This document shows, one piece after another, positions 51,470-61,271 of a DNA stretch of 64,000 bases; the first letter of the stretch is position 1; each line of letters opens with the position of its first letter. Below the pieces are notes generated by a model that was given only the letters and a program-made list of their open reading frames with translations, was not told where the DNA came from and did no database searches. Location: NCBI RefSeq assembly GCF_019649055.1, contig NW_026570279.1, forward strand, positions 806,001-870,000. Reading direction: 5' to 3'. The position numbers and the translations under genes are program-made. The stretch comes from Paramacrobiotus metropolitanus. Its lineage: Eukaryota > Tardigrada > Eutardigrada > Parachela > Macrobiotidae.

Positions 51470-53060
51470 TGCATGGGCTGAGGCCCGCTGAGGTGATTGT
51501 GAGCTGACCGTAAAAGTACATTCAGCGGACCAATTAGGATGCATATTAGAGATATTACCATAATTTGCTTTTCTTACACAGAAATGTTTGTAGTGAAAGC
51601 TGGTTATTCGCTTATGCTACGAGTCTACGACTGCTCTCCTCGTACGCCGCATATAACTAGGCTCGTCACGATTTGGTTATCGCCTGGAATTTGAAGAAAA
51701 CAATTAACCTATACACCGTCGGCGTCCTGCCGGTGACACGCGATTATGCGGATTAAGTCTTAAACACTGTCATTCAGTACTGTAAATTACAGTACTTTCG
51801 GAATTTGAGCTTTTACCGATTGGCTTTTTAGGTTCTCGAGTTCACCAGATTGACCGCGGCTACGCAGATAGTGTTTTATTTGGCTTTGGATTTGTGCTGG
51901 GAACTCTGTCCGCTGGCATCTGCTTTTACGTCCATAACAAATTTTTTTCTAACAATGGATTTATTATTTCCAAATTTCCAAATTTTCGATGAACCAACTG
52001 AAGTAACTAGCCAAGACCCAATTGCGTGCATTGACAGACCGAGCGTGGCGTGGCTTCGATACAGGCACAGTACGAAGAGTAATAACTTCCGGTTCCGTTG
52101 GCGCACCTGTATCTGATCTTTCACAAACGTTTTAACTGTGCGCACAATCACCTGCATCTCAGAATTATGGCACTCTGTTGTTCCAGATTAGTTTTAGCCA
52201 TCAGCTGCGCTAATCAAACCAAAAAAATGTAAAATTTATGCGAGACGTCTTTGGTTGGTCCGTAACCCTGAAAAAAGCTTAAATTTCAAAGACATTAACA
52301 TAAGAATACAAAACGCTTCTTCATAAACTTAATGTACTCTGACATCTATAAAACTACCTTAAGCGTACCTAACCAAACAAATGCGGCGTAATACCGCAAC
52401 TTATTGTTTTTATGATCCTTTCAACTTACTGTAATCGACTGAAGCGTAGGAAAGGTCCTCTATGTTCAGCGTATGAAAATGACTGGATAATAAGCTGATA
52501 ACCGAGCGGTGGTAACTGAAGTACATACCACTAATGTGCAATGCACATATAAACGTCCACATCAGCAATCGGAGCGAAGTGGACAATTACAACGCAATCA
52601 ACGTATCTGCCACACGTATCCGCAAGACACTTATATGGTTGAAAAGCACAGCATTTGGTACAAAGATATCAAATTTAACAATATAACAAAACTAAGGACA
52701 GTGATTAAGCAGCATATAAGAAAGTGCACTCGCTTCTGGCGGGCACTGCATGACTCAGCCGCCCGGCGCAGTGGCGAATTTAAGGGGGGTCTCGAGGGGC
52801 CATGCCCCCCCCCCCGTGGTCTGCGGATTTGGGTACTTCAAAATGAGCAATGGTACCCCCTTCGGAAATTTATGGGTGTATTCTGAAAAATTGTCCCTTA
52901 GCGAACTCCACACGTGGGAAAAGTAAAATTATCATCAGATACTTTCAAAATATAATTTCATGATTTTTTTAGAGGGTTTTCTCGCGACTCGCAGGCTTCG
53001 CGCTCAGCGCGGAAGTACTCTGTAGTCTGTGGTAAGTTGGTAACATGGTACCGGTAGGTA
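51470..53060. other. Intergenic, no gene recognised
   Basis: No conserved protein is seen. Near 52771 CAGTGGCGAATTTAAGGGGG followed by a C-rich run resembles the terminus of some TIR DNA transposons, but no partner end was found. Confidence 0.5.
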
Positions 53061-53062
53061 TA

Positions 53063-53115
53063 TACCATGCAAGAAACTGCTTCCGCTTTGCCTCCGCGTT
53101 TCTTGTGGTCTGCGG
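53063..53115. repeat. Inverted-repeat arm flanking the minisatellite (partner at 55043-55095)
   Basis: The reverse complement contains CAAGAAACGCGGAGGC followed by an AAGC..TTTCTTGCATG segment. It matches the plus strand near 55053 (CAAGAAACGCGGAGGCGAAG ..CTTCTTGTATG) at roughly 80%. The two arms face each other across 2 kb. Confidence 0.6.
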
Positions 53116-53634
53116 TCGTTTTCTCGAATGATTTTGAGTAATTTAGTTTAGTATTACTGCGTGCACTATTTGCGATCACTATCAAGATTCAGATCTATAT
53201 TGCCACGAATGGGATACACCAGAGCCGGCAAACCAGAAAAGACTGACCAAAACCAATATTATATTCTGAAAGCCCGTAATCGAAAACCCGGCCAGATAGT
53301 ATTCATTTCTTTTAAGACCTCTCCCGATCCGAGCGCCACAGCGGAAGAGTTTTGGCTACCTTCACCAAATGTAACTAAATTATTATAATAATAATTATCA
53401 TCGTGGCATTTTTAACCAGGCAATGTTGCCACGTAAACCAACTGAAATATAGCTAAAAAATGAAAGTCATTTCTATTATTTAAATTATCAGAATTAATTT
53501 AATTAGCAGACCGTTATTACGACAAGAAAGACTACGTAGGTAACGTTGTCATCGAAGACAATTTCTGCACAAAAGCCGGCCGACCAAGCTACCGATAGGG
53601 TCAAGTGTATGGGACCCGTTAGGCGCGCGGGTGA

Positions 53635-54790
53635 CCTGAGCTATCCCTGCTGTCTGTCCAGTGTGCAGAGCCCGTGAGGTGAACGAGTGACCGAGCTACC
53701 GGTATTGCTCATTGTACGGGACCCGATAGGTGACCGGGTGACCGAGCTACCGGTACTGTCCAGTGTACGGGACCCGTTAGGCGAACGAATCACCGAGCAG
53801 CCCGTACTGTCCAGTGAACGGGACCAGTTAGGTGAGCGGGTGACCAAGCTACCAGTACTGTTCAGCTTACGGGTCCCTTTAGGTGGCCGGTAGCTTGGCC
53901 ATTCGATCGCCTAATCGGGTCGGTGCACTGGAAAGTGCCGGTTGCTCGGTCACCCGCTTACCTAACGGGTCCGGCACTCAGGACACTACTGGTAGCTCGG
54001 TCACCAGCTAGCTCGTTTGCCTAACGGGCCATTTGGGCTCTGGACAGTACCGGCTGCTTGGTCACCCGCTCACCTAACGGGCCACGTACCCGGGACAGTA
54101 CGGGTTGCTCGGTCATTCGTTCCCCTAACGGGCTCTGTGCACTACACAGTACTGGTAGCTCGGTCACCCGCTTACCTAAAGGGTACCGTACACTGAACAG
54201 AACCGGTAGCTCGGTCACCCGCTACTGTCCAGTGTACCGGACCCGTTAGGTAAGCGGGTGACCGAGCAACCGGTACTGTCCAGTGCACAGAGCCCATTAG
54301 GCGAACGAATGATCGAGCAACCGCTACTGTCCAGAGTGCGAGACCCGTAAGGTAAGCGGGTGACAAAGCTACCAGTACTGTTTGATGCACAGAGCCCGTT
54401 AGGGGAACGAGTGACCAAGCAACCGGTACAGTCCAGGGTACGGGACCCGTTAGGTAGCAGGTCACCGAGCTACTGGTACTGTCCAGCGCACAGAGCCCAT
54501 TAGACAAACGAATGACTGTTCAGTGCACGGAGCCGTTAGGCGAACGAATGACCGAGCAACCGGTACTGTCCAGGGTACGGGACCCGTTAGGTGAGCGGGT
54601 GACCAAGCAGCCAGTACTGTCCAGCGCAAATGTCCCGTTAGGTAAAGGAGCTAGCCGGTGACCGAGCTAGGGGTGCACAGAGCCGGTTAGGCGAACGAAT
54701 GACCGAGCTACCGGCACTGTCCAGGGTACCGGACCCGTTAGGTGAACGCGGAACCAAGCAGGCGGTTCTGTCCATTGCACAGATTCGTGA
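53635..54790. repeat. 51-bp minisatellite with two orientation switches
   Basis: The unit GTGACCGAGCTACCGGTACT-GTCCAGTGTACGGGACCCGT-TAGGTGAGCGG repeats with mutations. It runs forward to about 53895, inverted from there to about 54228, and forward again to about 54790. Degenerate inverted units continue at 55200-55530. The 51-bp period keeps all frames open, so the short frames here are artefacts. Confidence 0.88.
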
Positions 54791-55993
54791 TATGCAGAAC
54801 CAGTGACCGAGCTTCCACTACCCAGATTGATCAGGTTAAGGTTCACAGATTCATGAATTCAGTTGTGAGAATTTATGGTGATTTGAGAGAATCACGAACT
54901 GATTAAAAAATCATACGCGTATAAAAATCAAATCCGTGTTTCATATAAAATCCGTTTTTTGCGCTAATACGATGTACCGATCATGCTGCGAAAAAATATG
55001 TTTTTTTAATAAATATTCACTGAAAAGTAAATAAAGTGGCCGTTGACCTCAAGAAACGCGGAGGCGAAGCCGAGGCTGCTTCTTGTATGCACATAATGCA
55101 CTAACAAATTGTAAGCAGTTGTGTTACTTAACATTTTCACCCCCTATCATGATTTGCGCTCAAGAAAACAACGATAATTTGGTTACTCAAACTCTCATTC
55201 GGCTCTGTGCACTGGACAGTATTGGAAATTAATCACTCACTATGGCAAGTGAACAGTAGTGGACCACCACTAATTTCGTTACGTACCCACCTAACGAGCG
55301 GTGTGCAATGGTTATTTTCAGTAGGTCGGGCACCCACTCGCCTACCGGCCTCTGCACACGAGAATAGTGGTACTCCGGTCACTCACTACTCCAGTTTCAA
55401 TAGTAGTAGCTTAGTTACTCGTACGTTACCACCCGTTTAATTACTGACTCACCTAGCGAGCTCTATGCACTAGAGAGTAGTGGTAGTGTGGTTACTTATC
55501 CATCTACCGAACTAGTAATTTGATCACTCAATTTGTACACTAAATAGTACTGTTATTTCCGTTATTCGATGATCCGAACCGCTGTGTGGGGAGCGGCGCT
55601 GATCTGGAATGCGGTGTCTTCCAGCAGGTTTGAGCCCCGATCCAGATTCCGAATCGATACTTGCCTTGAAATGGGCCGACTAAAGCGTACACTGGACCGT
55701 CTAAATGAAGCCACAAAGACTGACATGTCCCACGCTTTCGGAACATGGCGAACTGCTTCTGTGGGCACACCAGGTGCCTAGCTTTGGTCAAACCGGTTAC
55801 GGGTGGCTGTTTCCGTTGAAGCTGATGTTGGGCATAAGCCGGTGATTAAGGAACGAAGCGCTTCAGGCGAGGAAGCTGATGTCAAATAGGTGGAGGAGCT
55901 AGCTCCGCGGTGCGTCATCCCAAGGCTGACAAAGAGGACGGGCCGGTTGAGTGGAACCAGACCGGGTGACTCATTGTGACGTTACAGATGGAC

Positions 55994-56515
55994 TCAAATG
56001 TTTCCCGAAACACTAGATTCAACTTGCAGAGATCTTTTGCAAACATCCGCGCCAACGATGCCGGAAGAACGTGCCGAATTTTTGGTATTTACAGTGCATT
56101 TGCTAAACGAAATAGCGCCTTGTTTTTTTGGGATTAGTCGTAGCGGTGAGCGCACATCATGAGGGCTGCGTTCTTGTGTAAGATTCTCAGCCACTATCAG
56201 AGTGTGGATCCGCATCTGCCCACCGAATACCGCGTTCGGCATTACAGCCACATACCCACTACCTGGCCGTTTATTTTGAAAGGCCAAATAGGAGTCAAAA
56301 CGGATGTACAGCATGCTTTTGACAGTGGCCGTTGTTAAAATGGCATTCCACCCGGCACAGACCACCCGCAGTCGGCACTGATCAACGGTGTGCAGGCACT
56401 GGAAAACCTCGGTTAAGATTTCCACTGGCGACTGTGACAACGCTTCTGTAACTGAAGAATCCGGACCCAAAGGAAGCGCCAAAGGAAGCGAAAGACCGTT
56501 CAGCATCCGTGGCAT
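55994..56515 (-). CDS. F-box protein, N-terminal part (host)
   Basis: From the ATG at 56515 (MPRMLNGLSLPLALPLG) the minus strand encodes 173 residues. Residues about 28-75 are an F-box (SPVEILTEVFQCLHTVDQCR, LRVVCAGWNAILTT), the Skp1-binding module of SCF ubiquitin ligases. The substrate-binding part that should follow is short and turns into unlikely sequence after about residue 135, so the gene is truncated or frameshifted. The frame upstream of the ATG is not obviously coding. The VCAGWNAIL style is one I loosely associate with an expanded tardigrade family. Confidence 0.65.
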   Translation of the reverse strand: MPRMLNGLSLPLALPLGPDSSVTEALSQSPVEILTEVFQCLHTVDQCRLRVVCAGWNAILTTATVKSMLYIRFDSYLAFQNKRPGSGYVAVMPNAVFGGQMRIHTLIVAENLTQERSPHDVRSPLRLIPKKQGAISFSKCTVNTKNSARSSGIVGADVCKRSLQVESSVSGNI

Positions 56516-56924
56516 TCAGTTGCCGTCTATGTCTGGTTTCGGACGCTTTCCCCGGGTGGGAATTCGTGCTCGCCTTGCCGTTTCTTTCCTTCTGTGCACT
56601 TTTGTTACGAGGAGGGAACAAGCATCTTCGGTAGCGCGTTCGAATCGTCAAGACTCTTTGAACACTGTGCGTCAAGTGTGCGACAGCATGATTCACTTAA
56701 CAGCCAGCCGTGGAATATTGCCCATCTGCGTGCACCTCACCGTCAACCGGGGGTGGGGGCCCTGACTGACAGTGACCAGTTAAGCGTGGACTGCCAGCCT
56801 TCCGCGGTTGACTGTTAAGCCAGATTTGCAGCCACACGAGTGTTCAAAGTGTCTTGACCATTCGAACGCGCTACCGAAGATGCTTGTTCCCGCCTCGTAC
56901 ACTAACAACTTAGCACTACTGGTA

Positions 56925-57460
56925 CGGCTAAGGCTATTTTGCCGCAGTAAGAACTAAGAACAATATGCGGCAATATAGCTGGTTGGCTATTTTGCCGCAC
57001 AATACGGCTCAGTAGCCATAGGCTATTTGGCCGCAGTGCCAGCGGCATGCTACCTCTTTAACTATTTTGCGCCACACTGTAGTCATAGGTTATATGAGTA
57101 CGTACCTAAGAAACCTAAGAATAGGATCTAAGATGAACCTAAGAATTATGTATACGCTTTATTTGTAAGCTACCGTAAAACGAACAGAAAAACTTAAGAA
57201 AATTATAACCCAAGAATAAGACCTGAGAATAACATAAGACTAACCTAAGAGGAACCAAAGAAGTATAACCTAAGAAACCTAAGAATAACGCAAGAATAAT
57301 TAAGAATTACCTCAGAATAATACCCAAGAAACCTAACTTGTAAGAAATTCATCAAACATACTGCAGCAAAATAGCTGACCAGCTGAAAAGCCGCACTGTG
57401 CGGCAAAATAGCAAAAGGCTAATTCTGCCGCAAAAGTTGCGGCAAAATAGCCATTCCGTT
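56925..57460. repeat. Possible MITE-like block bounded by GGCTATTTTGCCGC motifs
   Basis: GGCTATTTTGCCGCA is repeated at the left (56931 and 56984) and its inverted form TGCGGCAAAATAGCC at the right (about 57432). More degenerate copies (GCGGCAATATAGC, GGCTATTTGGCCGC) lie between. The interior is a diverging repeat of CCTAAGAATAA. There is no coding capacity. Confidence 0.5.
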
Positions 57461-57603
57461 AACCATTAACGTGCAAGACTGCAAGCGAGAAAAATGTAAC
57501 AAACTACAGAGTAGAATCACCAAGTCAATCTCAAAACTGAATGTCATTATAACTTCATTTTGGGCAAGATTTTCAGATTAAATTTTTTTGACACTCTACT
57601 AAC

Positions 57604-57914
57604 CTTGATCTCCATAGAACGGGGTAGCATTCTTTTTTGAGTAATACAGATCAACTCGAGATACGAAGGCCTGGTTAAATGGAACCCATCTTTTCTGTCT
57701 GCCTGAGCATCGATAATCTACGAGGACTCCGCTTGTAGAGTTAGCTATTACTAAGCCACACTCGGACACTAAGCCACACTCGGACACTCCATCTTCTCCA
57801 AGGACCTCGACGACGACTGTGGAACCCCGTCCTTTCGTCTCCATCGACAGTGGACACGAGCATGTCGTCAATGACTCGTCATCAACTGACCACCTAAACG
57901 CTTCTCTCCCAAGA
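57604..57914 (-). CDS. Host exon of an unrecognised gene family (paralogue of the plus-strand gene at 58.3 kb)
   Basis: The open segment is bounded by a splice acceptor (TTTATTTTAG, ending at 57915) and a donor (AAG then GTTAGT at 57603). It encodes FRWSVDDESLTTCSC, STVVVEVLGEDGVSECGLV, a 6-residue tandem duplication (SECGLV twice), SGVLVDYRC, and GRQKRWVPFNQAFVSRVDLY. The same order of blocks is found on the opposite strand at 58400-58957. This may be the N-terminal module of the F-box family nearby, because both sit in one cluster, but no domain name can be given. Confidence 0.6.
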
Positions 57915-58321
57915 CTAAAATAAATCAAGCAAGTATGTACAACTTACTTTACAGCAACACTATAAAATCGACAAGAAAAAATAGCGCACGATAGTCCGAA
58001 TACGGCAAACATTTCACTAAAAAATGCTTTAAGGTGGCTGTGTATGTGTGTGGTGTACGATTGGCTGCTGGTTTTGAATAAGGGGCGCACATCTGTTACG
58101 GTCATAGGTCATACCCTTTACTGCCAATGTTGGAAGCGAATAAGTGTGGACGGCTGTTCAGATGAGATGCTGATAAAACAGTTACGCTCCACTCTCCCGG
58201 GCCCCCGGCACACAGCATAACGGAGTATTGCAGAGACACACAGAACCACCGCGTACGGCAATGCATTTATCAAGAAACAGAGTAAGTACTGTTACTGAGC
58301 CAGCTGAACACCGCATGTGAT

Positions 58322-58957
58322 CGCAGTTAGTGCTAAACGAAAAGAACTCTGAAGTTCTATATGATCCAGTTGCACATTTGCATAAATTTCGTCCAAAAAC
58401 TCAGTATAATTCGTTTTGGTTTGATGAGCAAAGCATCGTAATGGTAACGGATAACAACATAACCCTATCTAATGGCCCTTCTGGGTCGACGATTGCAAAG
58501 GAAACGCAAGGTTGCACCGTCGTCGAAGTCCTGAGAGAAAATGGAGCGCTGGAGTGTGGCGTAGTATCAGAAACTTCCAAAAGCGGAGTGCTTTATCAGA
58601 TGGCGCTGGCTAAGCGCGCATCGTCCATCGACGGAGGAACAAAACGAACCCGGATGTACGCCTTAATGCCGAAATCTGAACACACACCGCGCTTTGCGCG
58701 CAAGCCAAAAACCAACTGGTCTCTGTAGGCAGCGCAGCTGCCTTACAGAGCCATCAAAACGCATGAAAATGCCCAGACAGGAAAAAACCCAAAACCAACC
58801 AATGACAGAAGGGCTGAATCATAAGCCCGCCCTGACAGCTTGTAGACTTCCGATGCGCAGGCAGTCCGGCCAAATGGATTCCTTTGGACCAAGCCATGTT
58901 TTCTCGAGTTGGACTCTACGATTCTCAAGAGCAGTTGCCCCGATCTGTGGAGGTCAT
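58322..58957 (+). pseudogene. Plus-strand paralogue of the preceding exon, interrupted by about 250 bp
   Basis: After a possible acceptor near 58321 the frame encodes FWFDEQSIVMVTDNNITLSN, TVVEVLRENGALECGVVSE, SKSGVL. Related sequence then resumes near 58840 with VDFRCAGSPAKWIPLDQAMF and SRVGLYDSQEQLPRSVEVM, followed by a GTAAGT donor at 58958. The minus-strand paralogue has these blocks contiguous, so about 250 bp near 58595-58840 is an insertion here. The two paralogues are head to head about 400 bp apart. Confidence 0.6.
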
Positions 58958-58989
58958 GGTAAGTGTCTTAGCAGTTAGGAAAGTGGCCT

Positions 58990-59385
58990 GCAGTTGTCTG
59001 CTAAGTTTGCAACTAAAGATTCTTTAAGAAAAAAGCCCCTGAAGGCACTCGCAGTCCCAGGGAACCTTCTTCAGTTCGCACGTAAATTGCTAAAAAACAT
59101 TCCAGAGATCTTTTGGAGGTGGTCTGTCGAAATTTATCAACCTTTTCTAAAGGTCATCCACCGTTCTGCCAGCTTCTCGTGGGAGATCGTTTTGGAGACA
59201 TGTGCGAACCCGGACCCGCTTCTATATTATTTGCCACTGCAGACTTTCGCAATCACCTTCCCTTAAGAAAATCGTTAAATACCGCTATCCTAATTGCCCT
59301 GTCAAACAGTTTCATGCAGCCTGCGTTACCGCACAGCGAACAAAAGCGGAAGCGTTTGCGTGTAGCATCTGCGAATGACCAGGAT
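58990..59385 (+). pseudogene. Further exon remnants, including a PHD/RING-like half finger
   Basis: KKPLKALAVPGNLLQFARKL and LLKNIPEIF (about 59030-59115) look like the continuation of the plus-strand gene. Between 59270 and 59369 a frame reads VKYRYPNCPVKQFHAACVTA and then FACSIC before a stop. This matches the second half of a PHD-type zinc finger (H-x2-C..C-x2-C). The parts are in different frames, so I take this as decayed exons. Confidence 0.35.
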
Positions 59386-59439
59386 TTTGTACCACAATCG
59401 TTATCATAAGTCCAAATTTAAATACCGCTTTTAAGACTG

Positions 59440-59793
59440 TGTGAGACGAGGCTTCACTAGCGTTCACGCCCGTGGCGCTAGGCGCTACGCCTTTGGATTA
59501 CGGTCTGTGTTGTGTCTCGCTTCTGATTGGCTTGTGTTTTGTTAGTGGGCGCGGCATAGCACGTGCTGCACAGTGTTACACACTGTTGAATGGGCTCCAC
59601 GTTTTACGATCGAGCTGCGCCGATCATTATTGATTTTCTGTTGTCTAGACTTTCAATATTATTAAAAGTCAGCGATTTACGGTGCGACGTTTGTGTTTCC
59701 GCATAGCTCGCGACCCATATCGTATCGCTCGCTTCTACGGGATAGATTCCGTTTCTGTCTCCGTCTGTGGATCTATTCTGGATCTACCATTAG
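59440..59793 (+). repeat. 5' LTR of giant element copy B
   Basis: Starts TGTGAGACGAGGCTTCACT and ends ..CCATTAG(A), followed by the same TGGTAGCAGAGCCG primer site at 59795. It is diverged from the copy A LTRs by small indels and substitutions. Confidence 0.9.
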
Positions 59794-60679
59794 ATGGTAG
59801 CAGAGCCGACAGCGGTTCTCTGATCTGATTTGATTTGTGTCAGGCAAAGTTGGCCTGTTATTTGATACGTCGCCCGTGACCAGTAAAGCACAGGTCGGTC
59901 CTACAGCAAAGCGCACACCACAAGCGGTGAACTGCCTCATCTGACGCGGATTTCCAGCTTCGGTTTTCGGTACGGTATCTTCAGCGAAGAACCGTGCTGT
60001 TGCCCCAGCTGTGCAAGAGTTCAAGAGTTCAGTCGTCGGTGTTCCTCGGTGTAGAGTCTTCAGCGAAGACCTACACTGGTGTCACCGATACTCGGCAAGG
60101 ATTCAGCGAATCCTAAGCCGTGGGCCACAAGCGGCGAAGCGCTAAAAGGGCGCACGGATTTGCCAGATCAGACTCCTCCAAACTGGAGTAGAGCATTACT
60201 GTTGCTACGGCACAGCCGGCACAGTAGCCTACTAATAGCGCGAGGCACGCTACGGAACAGCGGCGACGCGGGAACGGAGTTGGAAGAAGAATTGGATCAT
60301 CTGGATCACTCTCCCCGTGGAACGGACGGACGTGGAACGGACAGACGGTGAACAGGTAGAAAAACCGTTATTAATTACGAGATTGGCTAGTTGATAAATT
60401 TGGCAATTCCTATTGGTCGTACTGAGCTGAGTGTATACGTAGGCGGAGTTTTGCACACGGCGCGCATGTTTGGCCGTTGACCGTGACGTCAGGCAGATAT
60501 AAATTTTAAGAGGAGAAACGTGATTGGTCAGTTATCTGAGCTGTGATTGGTCGAAACTTGAACTGAATATTTTGAGCTAGCGGACCAATCAGAAAGACAT
60601 AAACAACCCGAATGGGGATTTTCCGCTGAACTCTAGCTGTAATGGGAAACTTGATCTGAGATGAGATAATTGAGATGGA

Positions 60680-61200
60680 AGATGACCTTTTGAGTTGAGA
60701 CAAAGGAAAAGTGACCTTTGATCGAATTGAGCTTAAAAGTGACCTTTAACCTGATTTGAGCGGAAAGTGAACTTTTTACAGAAATTGAGTTGGAAAGTGA
60801 CCTTCTGAGTTGAATTGAGTCGGAAAGTGACCTTTGAGATCAGAAGTTGACCTTTGACCTAGAAAAGTGACCTTTACTGAAAAGTTGGAATTGACCAAAT
60901 TGACCTAGTTACGTGACCTTTATGGCCTGAAAGTGACCAATAGTGACCTTTATCAAAGTTAAATTGAAGCGAATAGTAGCACGGCGATATCAGCAGCCGT
61001 AGGATTTCATTCGTAAACGTGTTCTAAACTGTAAAAACGGTTTCGAAGTTTTGTCCGAAAGTGACCTTTTAGGGCAAATCTCTCGAACTTTTTATCGAAA
61101 AAGTGACCTTTACACGGGACTTAGTCGAAATTTTTCAGTCGAAAAGTGACCTTTAATAAGGACTTAGAAAAATTTCGGAGGTACAGAGTGACCTTTAGGA
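60680..61200 (+). repeat. Leader array of TGACCTTT octamers, copy B
   Basis: About a dozen exact TGACCTTT sites and two one-base variants (near 60768 and 60796) occupy the same position as in copy A. Individual sites have been gained and lost between copies, but density is kept. Confidence 0.9.
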
Positions 61201-61271
61201 AAATTGAATAAACCATACAATAACGCGTTTGTGAGAACAATTGGCAGGAGCGTCAAAGTTATCCGATCAAC

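Noticed and set aside
52771-52830. CAGTGGCG..GGGGG..CCCCC segment resembling a DNA-transposon terminus
   Set aside because: No matching opposite end or target duplication found in the window.
53641-54507. Repeat frames (TELPVLSSVRDPLGER and similar) in the minisatellite
   Set aside because: By-product of a 51-bp period; frames change with array orientation.
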